Shown here in pieces: positions 42,128 through 51,614 of a stretch of DNA of 64,000 nt. How positions within the stretch are numbered: position 1 is the first letter of the stretch; the number at the start of each line of letters is the position of its first letter. The notes below the pieces were generated by a model, which saw only the letters and a list, made by a program, of their open reading frames with translations, made no database searches and had not been told where the DNA came from. The translations under genes were made by a program, and so were the position numbers. The DNA comes from Prauserella endophytica (lineage in GTDB: Bacteria > Actinomycetota > Actinomycetes > Mycobacteriales > Pseudonocardiaceae). The stretch is from the NCBI RefSeq assembly GCF_005146945.1, contig NZ_SWMS01000025.1, positions 1-64,000 of the forward strand, in the 5' to 3' direction.

Positions 42128-43119
42128 CGGATACCCTGTCCACGGCGGTATCGCACGAGCTCGATGGCAACGCCCTGCTCGACGCCTACCGCACGATGCG
42201 CACCATCCGCGCCTTCGAGGAGCGGCTGCACGACGAGTTCGCCACCGGTGAGATCCCCGGCTTCGTCCACCTCTACGCAGGCGAGGAGGCCTCGGCCACC
42301 GGCGTGTGCCTGCACCTCGACGACCGCGACGCCATCGCCAGCACCCACCGCGGCCACGGCCACTGCATCGCCAAGGGCGTGGACGTCAAGGCGATGATGG
42401 CCGAGATCTACGGCCGCAGGACCGGCTCGTGCCACGGCAAGGGCGGCTCGATGCACATCGCCGACCTCTCCAAGGGAATGCTCGGCGCGAACGGCATCGT
42501 CGGCGGCGGCCCGCCGCTGATCTGCGGCACCGCGCTCGCCGCGAAGCAGAAGGGCACCGGCGGCGTCGGCGTCGCGTTCTTCGGCGACGGCGCGAGCAAC
42601 CAGGGCACCACGCTCGAGGCGATGAACCTCGCGTCGGTCTGGCAGCTGCCCGCCATCTTCGTGGCGGAGAACAACGGCTACGCCGAGGCCACCTCCAGCA
42701 CGTGGTCGGTCGCGGCCGACAACATCGCCGACCGCGCGGCTGGGTTCGGCATGCCCGGTGTGATCGTGGACGGGTTCGACTTCTTCGCCGTTCACGAGGC
42801 CGCGGCGGAGGCCATCCAGCGGGCCCGCGAGGGCGGAGGGCCCACGCTCATCGAGGTGAAGTTCACCCGCTACTTCGGGCACTTCGAGGGCGACCAGCAG
42901 ACCTACCGCGCAGGCGAGGTCGCCTACGCCCGCGAGAACCTCGACTGCCTCAAGCGGTTCCGCGCGAGGGTCACCGAGACCGGGCAGGTCGAGGCCGCCC
43001 GGCTCGACGCCGTCGACGCGCAGGTGGCCGACCTGATCGACGCCGCCGTCGAGGAGGCCAAGGCCGCGCCGAAGCCCACTGCGGCCGACCTGGAGACCGA
43101 CGTCTACATCGAGTACTGA
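42124..43119 (+). CDS. acoA: acetoin dehydrogenase E1 component, alpha subunit
   Basis: A 331-residue thiamine-diphosphate-dependent subunit. The cofactor-binding motif runs from GDGASNQGTTLEAMNLAS to AENNGYAEAT, and HRGHGHCIAKG is typical of this group. With AcoB it cleaves acetoin and transfers the acetyl unit to lipoyl-AcoC. It is coupled by ATGA to acoX and followed by acoB after 14 bases. Confidence 0.93.
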   Translation: MTDTLSTAVSHELDGNALLDAYRTMRTIRAFEERLHDEFATGEIPGFVHLYAGEEASATGVCLHLDDRDAIASTHRGHGHCIAKGVDVKAMMAEIYGRRTGSCHGKGGSMHIADLSKGMLGANGIVGGGPPLICGTALAAKQKGTGGVGVAFFGDGASNQGTTLEAMNLASVWQLPAIFVAENNGYAEATSSTWSVAADNIADRAAGFGMPGVIVDGFDFFAVHEAAAEAIQRAREGGGPTLIEVKFTRYFGHFEGDQQTYRAGEVAYARENLDCLKRFRARVTETGQVEAARLDAVDAQVADLIDAAVEEAKAAPKPTAADLETDVYIEY

Positions 43120-43133
43120 GGAGGGTTCCCCAG

Positions 43134-44147
43134 ATGGCACGCACGATCAGCTACCGCGAGGCGCTTGGCGAGGCCCTCGCGCAGGAGATGGAGCGCGACG
43201 AGTCGGTGATCGTACTCGGCGAGGACAACGCGGGCGGCGCAGGCAGCCCCGGCGAGGACGACGCGTGGGGCGGCGTTCTCGGTGTCACCAAAGGGCTCTA
43301 CCACCGCTTCCCCGGCCGGGTGCTCGACACCCCGATCTCCGAGTCGGCGTTCGTCGGCGCGGCGATCGGCGCGGCGACGAGCGGCCTTCGCCCCGTCGCC
43401 GAGCTGATGTTCATCGACTTCATGGGCGTCTGCTTCGACCAGATCTTCAACCAGGCGGCCAAGTTCCGGTACATGTTCGGCGGCAAGGCGAAGACGCCGG
43501 TGGTGATCCGCACGATGTACGGCGCGGGTCTGCGCGCGGCGGCGCAGCACTCGCAGGCGCTGTACCCGATCTTCACCCACATCCCCGGGCTGAAGGTCGT
43601 GGTGCCCTCGAGCCCGTACGAGGCGAAGGGCCTGCTGATCCAGTCCATTCGCGACGACGACCCGGTGATCTTCTGCGAACACAAGGCGATGTACGACGTC
43701 ACCGGCGACGTGCCGGAGGACAGCTACACGATCCCGTTCGGCGAGGCGGGCGTCGTCCGCGATGGCGACGACGTGACGATCGTGGCCATCGGGCGCATGG
43801 TGTCGGTGGCGGAGGAGGCGGCGAAGCAGCTCGCCGAATCCGGGGTCGAGGCCGAGATCATCGACCCGCGCACCACGAGCCCGCTCGACACGGAGACCAT
43901 CCTGGAAAGCGTCGAGAACACCGGACGGCTCGTGGTGGTGGACGAGGCGACCCCGCGCTGCAACCTCGCCACCGACATCTCCGCGCTCGTCGCCAAGGAG
44001 GCGTTCGGCTCGCTGCGCGCCCCGATCGAGATGGTGACCGCTCCGCACACACCGGTGCCGTTCTCCGACGCGCTGGAGGACCTCTACATCCCGGACGCCC
44101 AGCGCGTGGCCAACGCCGTGAAGACCGTCGTCGAATGGAAGCGGTGA
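43134..44147 (+). CDS. acoB: acetoin dehydrogenase E1 component, beta subunit
   Basis: A 337-residue transketolase-pyrimidine-domain subunit. It has the acid that activates thiamine diphosphate (VLGEDNAGG region), DTPISESAFVGAAIG, and the C-terminal transketolase domain (LVVVDEATPRCNLATDI). It pairs with AcoA as an alpha2-beta2 E1. GGAGG is present upstream. The gene order X-A-B-C and the family context make acetoin the most likely substrate rather than branched-chain keto acids. Confidence 0.93.
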   Translation: MARTISYREALGEALAQEMERDESVIVLGEDNAGGAGSPGEDDAWGGVLGVTKGLYHRFPGRVLDTPISESAFVGAAIGAATSGLRPVAELMFIDFMGVCFDQIFNQAAKFRYMFGGKAKTPVVIRTMYGAGLRAAAQHSQALYPIFTHIPGLKVVVPSSPYEAKGLLIQSIRDDDPVIFCEHKAMYDVTGDVPEDSYTIPFGEAGVVRDGDDVTIVAIGRMVSVAEEAAKQLAESGVEAEIIDPRTTSPLDTETILESVENTGRLVVVDEATPRCNLATDISALVAKEAFGSLRAPIEMVTAPHTPVPFSDALEDLYIPDAQRVANAVKTVVEWKR

Positions 44148-44149
44148 GG

Positions 44150-45259
44150 ATGAACGACGCCATTCGCAAGGTCGTCATGCCGAAGTGGGGTCTTTCGATG
44201 ACCAGCGGCAAGGTCACCGAGTGGATCGCCTCGGAGGGTGACGAGATCGCCGACGGCGACGACCTCGCCGAGATCGACACCGACAAGATCGCCGGCGCGC
44301 TGGAGTCGGCCGACGAAGGTGTGCTGCGCCGGATCATCGCCCAGGTCGGCGAGGACGTGCCGGTGGGCGCGACGATCGCGCTGATCGCTCCCGCCGACGT
44401 GCCGGACGCCGAGCTGGACGAGGCGGCGCTGCTGGCCAGGGAGGAGCTGGACTCGGGCGCGGTGGCCGAGGTCGCGGGCCCCGTCACGGGCAGTGTCGAG
44501 GTGGACGGGCGCACGGTCTGCTTCGCCGCGCTCGGCGAGGGCGAGGAAACCGTGGTGCTCGTGCACGGCTACGGCGGCGACAAGAACTCCTGGCTCTTCG
44601 TGCAGGAGCCGCTGTCGCAGTCACACACCGTGTACGCGCTCGACCTCCCTGGCCACGGCGAGTCCACCAAGGATGTCGGCGACGGCTCACTCGACGTGCT
44701 CGCGGGTGCCGTGCTCGGCCTGCTCGCCGAGCGCGGGATCGAGCGGGCGCACCTCGTCGGGCACTCGCTCGGCGGTGCCGTGGTGGTGGCCGCGGCCGCC
44801 AGGGAACCCGCGCGGGTGGCCTCGCTGACGCTCATCGCCCCCGCGGGGTTCGGCAGCCGCATCAACGCCGGCTACCTGCGCGGATTCGCCGAGGCGAGGT
44901 CGCGCCGGGAGCTCAAGCCGCACCTCGCCGCGCTGTTCGCGGACCCCGGTCAGGTCACCAGGCAGCTCGCCGACGACCTGATGAGGTACAAGCGGCTCGA
45001 CGGCGTCGACAAGGCACTGGGCGCGCTGCTCGGCACCCTGCTCGACGGCGACGAGCCCGCGCTCGACGTCGCCCCGCTGCTGTCCGAAGTGGACGTCCCG
45101 GTGGCGGTGGTGTGGGGCAGGCAGGACGCGGTGCTGCCCGCCACCAACGGCGAGGGCCTCGACGACGTCGAGTACGTGGAACGCGCGGGGCACATGGTGC
45201 ACCTTGAGCAGCCGAACGCCGTGGTCGTGGCGGTCAATGCGGTGACGAACCGTCGGTAA
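44150..45259 (+). CDS. acoC: acetoin dehydrogenase E2, lipoyl domain fused to alpha/beta hydrolase
   Basis: A 369-residue E2 of the AcoC type. The N-terminal lipoyl domain has K46 in EIDTDKIAGALE as the lipoylation site. The C-terminal part is an alpha/beta-hydrolase domain (VLVHGYGGDKNSW, GHSLGGAVV, VWGRQDAVLP, AGHMVHLEQP), the known AcoC architecture in place of a CoA-acetyltransferase domain. No E3 gene is in the operon. An ATG at 44135 would add five residues. Confidence 0.93.
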   Translation: MNDAIRKVVMPKWGLSMTSGKVTEWIASEGDEIADGDDLAEIDTDKIAGALESADEGVLRRIIAQVGEDVPVGATIALIAPADVPDAELDEAALLAREELDSGAVAEVAGPVTGSVEVDGRTVCFAALGEGEETVVLVHGYGGDKNSWLFVQEPLSQSHTVYALDLPGHGESTKDVGDGSLDVLAGAVLGLLAERGIERAHLVGHSLGGAVVVAAAAREPARVASLTLIAPAGFGSRINAGYLRGFAEARSRRELKPHLAALFADPGQVTRQLADDLMRYKRLDGVDKALGALLGTLLDGDEPALDVAPLLSEVDVPVAVVWGRQDAVLPATNGEGLDDVEYVERAGHMVHLEQPNAVVVAVNAVTNRR

Positions 45260-45266
45260 GGGTTCC

Positions 45267-46568
45267 GTGCGGAGGGTCCGGCTTGCGACACTCGTCTCCG
45301 TGCGCCAGGAGCACCTCGAGGCAGCGGTGCCCGTCGGGGCGGACCCCCGGCGGTACGCGCGCGTGCTCGCGCGGGTGCACGAGGCCGCGCTCTCGGGCGC
45401 GAGCCCACCCGCCGAGCCGCGCGCGGTCATCGGCGCGTCCTGGCAGTGCATGCGGCGGCTCGGCCTGGACCCCGACCACGGCCGGGACGGCAGGCCGCTG
45501 TCCACCGAGGACGTCGAGGCCAGGCGCCGCGCCAGCGGGCTCGCCGACGCACTGCCGATCCTGCGCAGCGGTCTGATCAGCGTGGCCGAGGAGGCCGCGC
45601 ACATCATGGTGGTCGTCGATGGCGACGCGTGTGTGCTCTGGCGCGAGGGCAGCAACGCCGTGCGGCACCGCGCCGACCGGCTCGGGTTCACCGAGGGCGT
45701 GTCGTGGGACGAGAACCACGTCGGCACCAACGCCATCGGCACCGCGCTCGTCGCCCGCAGGCCCATGCAGGTCTACTCGGCCGAGCACTACGTCCGCTCC
45801 CATCACGCGTGGACGTGCGCGGCGGCGCCGCTGCACGACCCCCGCGACGGCAGGCTGCTCGGAGTCGTCGACCTCTCCGGCCCGGCCGCGACCGTGCACG
45901 CCACCACGCTCGCGCTGGTCGACGCGGTGGCGAAGCTCGCCGAGTCGCAGCTGCGCAACGCCCACCTCGCCGAGCTGGAACGCCTGCGCGCCGCGGCCCT
46001 GCCCGTGCTGTCGAAGGTGCCGGGCCGCGCGATGGTCACCGACGAGCACGGCTGGGTCGCCGCCGTGTCCGGGCTCGCGCCACTGGATCGCGTGCCGCTG
46101 CCCCGCGGCTGCGCACCGGGCGAGGCATGGCTGCCCTCGCTCGGAACCTGCCTGGTCGAGCCGGTTCCCGGTGGCTGGCTCGTGCGGGTCACCGAGCACG
46201 ACACCGAGCGCGGGACCACCAGGGCCGTGCTGGACGTTCGCTCGCCGAGGGACTGCACGCTCACCGTCGCCGGACCGAGCGGCACCTGGTCCTACCCGCT
46301 GAGCCCGCGCCACGCGGAGATGCTGTACGTCCTCGCGTGCCACCGCGATGGCCGCTCGGCCGCGGAACTGGCGCTGGACCTCTTCGGCGACGCCGAACGC
46401 ACGGTCACCGTGCGTGCCGAGATGTCCCGGCTGCGCAGGCGGCTCGGCACGATCCTCGCGCGCAGGCCCTACCGGTTCGCCGACGATCTCGAGGTGGTGC
46501 TCGAACGGCCGGAGGCTCCCGAGCTGGTGCTGCCCCACTCGACGGCCCCGGCGTTGCGTAACCCGTAG
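45267..46568 (+). CDS. GAF-domain transcriptional regulator, AcoR-like without AAA+ domain
   Basis: A protein of about 433 residues. The N-terminal part matches AcoR-type activators (IGASWQCMRRLGLDP, then a GAF domain with WDENHVGTNAIGTALVARRP and the following WTCAAAPLHDP). The sigma-54 AAA+ domain is missing; the C-terminus instead has a winged-helix-like segment (LSPRHAEMLYVLACHRDGRS, VRAEMSRLRRRLG). This is the usual actinobacterial form. It should activate the acetoin operon just upstream. The GTG at 45267 or 45300 may be the start. Confidence 0.82.
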   Translation: MRRVRLATLVSVRQEHLEAAVPVGADPRRYARVLARVHEAALSGASPPAEPRAVIGASWQCMRRLGLDPDHGRDGRPLSTEDVEARRRASGLADALPILRSGLISVAEEAAHIMVVVDGDACVLWREGSNAVRHRADRLGFTEGVSWDENHVGTNAIGTALVARRPMQVYSAEHYVRSHHAWTCAAAPLHDPRDGRLLGVVDLSGPAATVHATTLALVDAVAKLAESQLRNAHLAELERLRAAALPVLSKVPGRAMVTDEHGWVAAVSGLAPLDRVPLPRGCAPGEAWLPSLGTCLVEPVPGGWLVRVTEHDTERGTTRAVLDVRSPRDCTLTVAGPSGTWSYPLSPRHAEMLYVLACHRDGRSAAELALDLFGDAERTVTVRAEMSRLRRRLGTILARRPYRFADDLEVVLERPEAPELVLPHSTAPALRNP

Positions 46569-46701
46569 GTGCGCCTCCCAGTACGCACCCTGGGCGCATC
46601 ACAGCCCCGCCACGATCTTGGTCCGTTCGTGGAGTCCGTGGTTGTCGTTGCCGGGACTCGGCTACGGTCATGCGGGTGCTGGAACTGGGTGGAGGAACGC
46701 G

Positions 46702-48114
46702 ATGACGAGCACCGTGACCCCTCGTGGTCCGGGTGTGCCCGCACCCCCTGGGCAGCCGGTGCCCCCGGAGGAGCCGCGCGGTCAGCGTTCGGGGCTCGCC
46801 TGGCTGCTCGAACTGCCGGGCAACGCCGTCCGCGGCATCGCCCGGTCGGCCGCGACCAGTCCCGGCAGGCTCTCGCTCATCGCGACCGGACTCATCGTGC
46901 TGGCCCTGCTCACGGGCGTGATCGGTACGGTCTCCGTGCAGAACCGCGCGAACACGATCGACGACCTGATCGACCACAGGGAACCGCTCGCGGCCTCCGC
47001 GCAGGAGGTCTACCGGTCGCTGTCCGATGCCGACGCGACGGCGGCGAGCGCGTTCCTCTCCACCGGCGCCGAGCCGCCCGAGTTGCGGGAGCGCTACGAG
47101 CTGGACATCGCCACGGCCGGCGCGGCGCTTGCGAGGGCGGCGTCCGACTCGGGCGGGGTCGCCGAGGCGGCGAGGCAGGTCGAGATCCTCAGCCAGCAGC
47201 TGCCGGTCTACACCGGGCTGATCGAAACCGCGCGGGCCAACAACCGGCAGGGCTTCCCCGCCGGCGCGGCCTACCTGCGGGAGGCGTCCGAGCTGATGCG
47301 GGCGAAGATCCTGCCTGCCGCGCAGGAGCTGTACGAGATCGACACGGACCGGCTCGTGGAGGAGCAGGACGACGCCACCGGTGTCCCGTGGCTCACCGCG
47401 CTGCTCGTGCTCGGCCTGCTCGGCGCGCTCATCGCCACGCAGATCTACCTCAAGCGCAAGACCAACCGCGTCTTCAACGTCGGCCTCGTGGTGGCCACGA
47501 TCGCCGTGGGCATCGCGATCCTGTGGAGCGCCGCGGCGCTCACCGTGCAGAGCGTGCTCGTCAGCAGCGGGAGCAGCGACGGCACCGAGCAGTCCGACCT
47601 GCTCGTGCGCGCCAGGATCGCCGCGCTGCAGGCCCGCGCGGACGAGACGCTCACGCTCGTCGCGCGGGGCGGTGGCGAGTCGTACCAGGAGGAGTACGCG
47701 CAGCTGATGGGTCAGCTCGTGGGTGAGGACGGCAACGGCGGCCTGCTCGGCGAGGCGGCGGATCGCTCGGCTGGCCTGCCATCGGCCGGGCACGTCGACT
47801 CGGCGGTCACCCACGCGACCGCGTGGCGCGAGGCTCATGGCCAGCTGCGCGAACTCGACGGCTCGGGCAACTACGACGGTGCGGTGCAGATGGCGATCGA
47901 CGGCTCACAGGACCGCACCGCTGCCGCCGCGTTCAACCGGCTCGACCGGGAACTGGCCGCCGCGATCGAGTCGGGGCGGCAGTCCTTCCTCGACGACACG
48001 ACCAACGCCTCGCGCGCGCTGGTGCTGCTCGCGCCGGGCTTCGCGGTTCTTGCCGTGATCGCCGCGCTGGGCACCACGCTGGGCATCCGGGAAAGGCTGC
48101 GGGAGTACCGCTGA
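46702..48114 (+). CDS. glnX: GlnX-like membrane protein
   Basis: A 470-residue protein with a Pro-rich cytoplasmic N-terminus, a first transmembrane segment near residues 55-75, an external helical domain, further membrane segments in the middle (LTALLVLGLLGALIATQIY and VGLVVATIAVGIAILWSAAA), a second external domain and a C-terminal span. The order glnX-glnH-pknG and topology match the actinobacterial amino-acid-sensing module in which GlnX links the periplasmic binding protein GlnH to kinase PknG. GGAGG precedes the ATG. The stop shares one base with the glnH start. Confidence 0.88.
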   Translation: MTSTVTPRGPGVPAPPGQPVPPEEPRGQRSGLAWLLELPGNAVRGIARSAATSPGRLSLIATGLIVLALLTGVIGTVSVQNRANTIDDLIDHREPLAASAQEVYRSLSDADATAASAFLSTGAEPPELRERYELDIATAGAALARAASDSGGVAEAARQVEILSQQLPVYTGLIETARANNRQGFPAGAAYLREASELMRAKILPAAQELYEIDTDRLVEEQDDATGVPWLTALLVLGLLGALIATQIYLKRKTNRVFNVGLVVATIAVGIAILWSAAALTVQSVLVSSGSSDGTEQSDLLVRARIAALQARADETLTLVARGGGESYQEEYAQLMGQLVGEDGNGGLLGEAADRSAGLPSAGHVDSAVTHATAWREAHGQLRELDGSGNYDGAVQMAIDGSQDRTAAAAFNRLDRELAAAIESGRQSFLDDTTNASRALVLLAPGFAVLAVIAALGTTLGIRERLREYR

Positions 48115-49073
48115 TGACACCTACGAAACGACTTGGCGCCGCGCTGTCGGCGTTCGCCCTGCTGATCGCGGGCTGCGGGTCGCCGGGTGCGCCCGTCGAC
48201 CCCGCTCCCGTCGGCTCCGTCGAGCGGCCCCAGCCCGCCAACGCCGCCGTGGAGAACGACGTCGAGGGCGGCGGTTCCATCGACACCAGCTGCGACCCGA
48301 CGGCGAGCCTTTCGCCGAACGGGTCCATCCAGTCCGGGTCCACGATGGACGAGATCCAGAAGCGCGGCTACCTCAGCGTCGGCGTCGACCAGAACACCTT
48401 CCTGTTCGGCTTCCGCAATCCCACCACAGGCGCGCTCGAGGGCTTCGACATCGACATCGCCAGGGAGGTCGCACGCGAGATCTTCGGCGACCCCAACGCC
48501 GTGCAGTTCCGGGCGATCACCTCGGCGCAGCGCATTCCCGCGCTGCAGAACGGTGACGTCGACATCGTGGTGCGCACGTTCTCGATCACGTGCGAGCGCC
48601 TCGAGGACATCGCCTTCTCCACCGTGTACTACGTCGCGGGGCAGAAGGTGCTCGTCGACAAGCACTCCACGGTGAAGGGCATCCAGGACCTCGGCGGCAA
48701 GCGCGTGTGCGCCGCCAAGGAGTCCACGTCGCTGAAGAACATCGCCGCCGCCGACCCGAAGCCGGTTCCGGTTTCGGTGGACGACTGGTCCGACTGCCTG
48801 GTGATGCTGCAGCAGGGCCAGGTCGAGGCGGTGTCCACGGACGACACCATCCTCGCCGGGATGGCCGAGCAGGATCCCACGGTCAAGATCGTCGGCGAGC
48901 GCTTCACCGACGAGCTCTACGGCATCGGCGTGCCGAAGGAGAACGAGGACATGGTCCGCTTCGTCAACGCGGTGCTGGAGCGGGTGCGCGGTGGCGCGTG
49001 GCAGCAGAGCTACAACAGGTGGCTGCTGGATCGCCTCGGCCCCGCGAGCCCGCCTGCCCCCAACTACCAGTGA
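48114..49073 (+). CDS. glnH: GlnH, glutamate/aspartate-binding lipoprotein
   Basis: A 319-residue extracellular solute-binding lipoprotein with the lipobox LIAGC near residue 20. The domain is of the glutamate/glutamine periplasmic binding family (GYLSVGVDQNTFLFGF, EGFDIDIAREVAREIFGDP, DIVVRTFSITCERLEDIAFS). In mycobacteria GlnH senses Asp, Glu and related amino acids and feeds the signal through GlnX to PknG, not to an ABC importer. No ABC permease genes are nearby, which agrees. Confidence 0.92.
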   Translation: MTPTKRLGAALSAFALLIAGCGSPGAPVDPAPVGSVERPQPANAAVENDVEGGGSIDTSCDPTASLSPNGSIQSGSTMDEIQKRGYLSVGVDQNTFLFGFRNPTTGALEGFDIDIAREVAREIFGDPNAVQFRAITSAQRIPALQNGDVDIVVRTFSITCERLEDIAFSTVYYVAGQKVLVDKHSTVKGIQDLGGKRVCAAKESTSLKNIAAADPKPVPVSVDDWSDCLVMLQQGQVEAVSTDDTILAGMAEQDPTVKIVGERFTDELYGIGVPKENEDMVRFVNAVLERVRGGAWQQSYNRWLLDRLGPASPPAPNYQ

Positions 49074-49094
49074 CACCTCCCGGAGGTAGCAGCA

Positions 49095-51614
49095 GTGTCG
49101 GATGAGCCACGCCGTCCTCGGCACGCCGCGCCGGACGACGAGCCGGAGGGCAGCGGCTGGACGCAGCCACCGGAGGTCCTCACCGGCTCACAGCCGGCCC
49201 CGGCCGAGCCGCCCGCGCGGCCCGCGGCCCCGCCGCCCGCGCCGGTGGCGCCGAACACCCAGGTCATGACCCCGCACTGGCAGCGGAACAACGAGCCGCA
49301 GCCCACCAGTGTGCTCGCGGCGCCCGCTCCCGCGACGGAGAGCATCACGCCACCCGCGCCGCCGCCGGAGCCGTCCGGACCGGGCACGTTGCCAGACCCC
49401 GGCACCGAGAGCGTCCTGCCGCCGAGCACCAGCGGCGGCATCGTGCCCGGAACCGGTGCGGGCACGGGTCCCGGCACCGGGCCCGGCACGGGTTCCGGCG
49501 CGTTCCCCGGCACGTCCCGCCGCACGGGCTCGCGCACATCGCGCCGCGGCAGGCTCGGCGCGGGCCTGGTCGAGGTGCCGCAGGTGCCCTACCGCGACCC
49601 GGCGTCGGCGGTGCTGACGAACCCGATGGTCTCCGAGGAGAAGCGGTTCTGCGGCAACTGCGGCGCCAAGGTCGGTCGCGGCCGCGACGGTGCGCCCGGC
49701 AACCCGCAGGGAGTGTGCGAGAAGTGCGGCACGCGGTTCTCGTTCGTGCCCAAGCTCCAGCCCCACGAGCTGGTCGGCGGCCAGTACGAGGTGCTCGGCG
49801 CGCTGGCCTACGGTGGGCTCGGCTGGATCTACCTCGCGCAGGACCACAACGTCAACGACCGCTGGGTCGTCCTCAAAGGACTGATCGACACCGGCGACGC
49901 CACCGCGATGGCGGCCGCCGTCAACGAGACGCGGTTCCTCGCCGAGGTCGAGCACGCGAACATCGTCCGCATCTACAACTTCGTGCAGCACCCCGATCCC
50001 GACACGGGCACGTCCGTCGGCTACATCGTGATGGAGTACGTCGGCGGGCAGTCGCTGCGGCAGCTCGCGCTCGCCCACCACAGGGAGACCGGGCGCGCCG
50101 AGCCGCTGCCGATCGGCCAGGTGATCGCCTACGGGCTGGAGATCCTGCCCGCGCTGGGCTACCTGCACTCACAGGGTTTGCTCTACTGCGATCTCAAGCC
50201 CGACAACGTGATCCAGACGCACGAGCAGCTGAAGCTCATCGACCTCGGCGCCGTGCGCCGCATGGACGACTACTCCAGCCCGCTGTTCTTCACCACCGGC
50301 TACAGCGCCCCCGAGCTGCCGACGCGCGGCGCCTCCGTGGCCTCCGACCTGTTCACGGTCGGCCGGACACTCGCGGTGCTGAGCTTCGAGTTCACCGGCT
50401 ACACCACGAAGTACAAGACGACCCTGCCGAGCCAGGACGACGTCCCGCTGTTCAAGCTCTTCGGCTCGTACTACCGGTTCCTGCGCCGCGCGACGCACGC
50501 GGACCCGGACCGCCGGTTCGTCTCGGCCGAGGACATGGCCGACCAGCTCACCGGCGTGCTGCGTGAGATCATGTCGCTGGGCACCAGGAAGCAGCGGCCA
50601 GCGCCGTCCAATGTGTACGGTCCGGAGACCAACACGTTCGGCGTCGACATGGTGGTGCCGGAGCCGGGGCAGAGCGTGCCGCTGCCCGACCCCGCCGAGG
50701 TGGTCGCCGGGCTGCCGATCCCGCAGGTGCACACCGACGACGCCGGTGCGGGTGTGCTCGCCACGACGGCGTCGGCCGACCCGAGGACGGCCATCGAGGC
50801 GCTCGCGAACGCCCCGCGCGAGTCGATCGAGGTGCGGCTGCGCATCGTGCGTGCCCGCATCGAGCTCGGCGAGCTGGCCGAAGCGAACCGGCAGTTGCAG
50901 GCCGCGCAGTATCTCGCGATCAAGGCCGGGTACCCGCACGACTGGCGCATCGACTGGTACCGGGGGCTCATCGAGCTCGCGGGCGGCAGGCCGAGGGTCG
51001 CGCACGTGGCCTTCGACTCGGTGTACGACGAGTTGCCCGGCGAGATCGCACCGAAGCTCGCGATGGCCTTCAGCGCGGAGAGCGTGGGCGACTACTTCAA
51101 CGCCTCCAGGCTGTACGAGCTGGTGTGGCGTACCGACCGCTCCTACGTGAGCGCCGCGTTCGGGCTCGCGAGGGTCTACCTCGCGCAGGGTGCGCGCGCG
51201 AGCGCGATCGAGGTGCTGGAGTCGGTGCCGTCGTCGTCGACGCACCATGTCGCCGCGCAGGTCGCCGCCATCAAGATCAAGACGAGGATCACGGGCGGCG
51301 GGGCAGAGGACACGAGGGAGCGCGACATCGTTGACGCGGGCGCCAGGCTGGAGCGCCTCGCGCTCGACGCCGAGCGCCGCACGCGGCTGTCGGCCGAGGT
51401 GCTGGAGGCCGCCTTCCACTGGGTCACCTCCGGAGGCTCCGGCAACGGGCGGGTGCAGGGCGCGAAGGTGCTCGGGTGCGACCTCTCCGAGCGGGAGCTG
51501 CGGTTCGGCCTCGAGCGCTGCTACCGCTCGCTGGCGAGGCTGGCGGGCAGCGCGGAGCAGCGGATCGAGCTGGTCGACAAGGCCAACGCCATCCGCCCCC
51601 GCACCCTCACTTAG
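49095..51614 (+). CDS. pknG: serine/threonine-protein kinase PknG
   Basis: An 839-residue soluble kinase. After a disordered N-terminus rich in Pro and GTGP repeats (residues about 20-150) comes a rubredoxin-like module with C186, C189, C208 and C211. The kinase domain has K261, D366 in YCDLKPDNV and D383 in a DLG motif in place of DFG. The C-terminal half is a tetratricopeptide region. PknG phosphorylates the FHA protein OdhI/GarA and thereby controls 2-oxoglutarate and glutamate metabolism. Starts at GTG 49095; the 3' end overlaps the converging phosphoesterase gene by 8 nt. Confidence 0.95.
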   Translation: MSDEPRRPRHAAPDDEPEGSGWTQPPEVLTGSQPAPAEPPARPAAPPPAPVAPNTQVMTPHWQRNNEPQPTSVLAAPAPATESITPPAPPPEPSGPGTLPDPGTESVLPPSTSGGIVPGTGAGTGPGTGPGTGSGAFPGTSRRTGSRTSRRGRLGAGLVEVPQVPYRDPASAVLTNPMVSEEKRFCGNCGAKVGRGRDGAPGNPQGVCEKCGTRFSFVPKLQPHELVGGQYEVLGALAYGGLGWIYLAQDHNVNDRWVVLKGLIDTGDATAMAAAVNETRFLAEVEHANIVRIYNFVQHPDPDTGTSVGYIVMEYVGGQSLRQLALAHHRETGRAEPLPIGQVIAYGLEILPALGYLHSQGLLYCDLKPDNVIQTHEQLKLIDLGAVRRMDDYSSPLFFTTGYSAPELPTRGASVASDLFTVGRTLAVLSFEFTGYTTKYKTTLPSQDDVPLFKLFGSYYRFLRRATHADPDRRFVSAEDMADQLTGVLREIMSLGTRKQRPAPSNVYGPETNTFGVDMVVPEPGQSVPLPDPAEVVAGLPIPQVHTDDAGAGVLATTASADPRTAIEALANAPRESIEVRLRIVRARIELGELAEANRQLQAAQYLAIKAGYPHDWRIDWYRGLIELAGGRPRVAHVAFDSVYDELPGEIAPKLAMAFSAESVGDYFNASRLYELVWRTDRSYVSAAFGLARVYLAQGARASAIEVLESVPSSSTHHVAAQVAAIKIKTRITGGGAEDTRERDIVDAGARLERLALDAERRTRLSAEVLEAAFHWVTSGGSGNGRVQGAKVLGCDLSERELRFGLERCYRSLARLAGSAEQRIELVDKANAIRPRTLT

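Noticed and set aside
42124-44147. Pyruvate or branched-chain keto acid dehydrogenase E1
   Set aside because: The E2 has the lipoyl plus alpha/beta-hydrolase architecture specific to AcoC, and AcoX and a GAF regulator flank the set, so acetoin is favoured.
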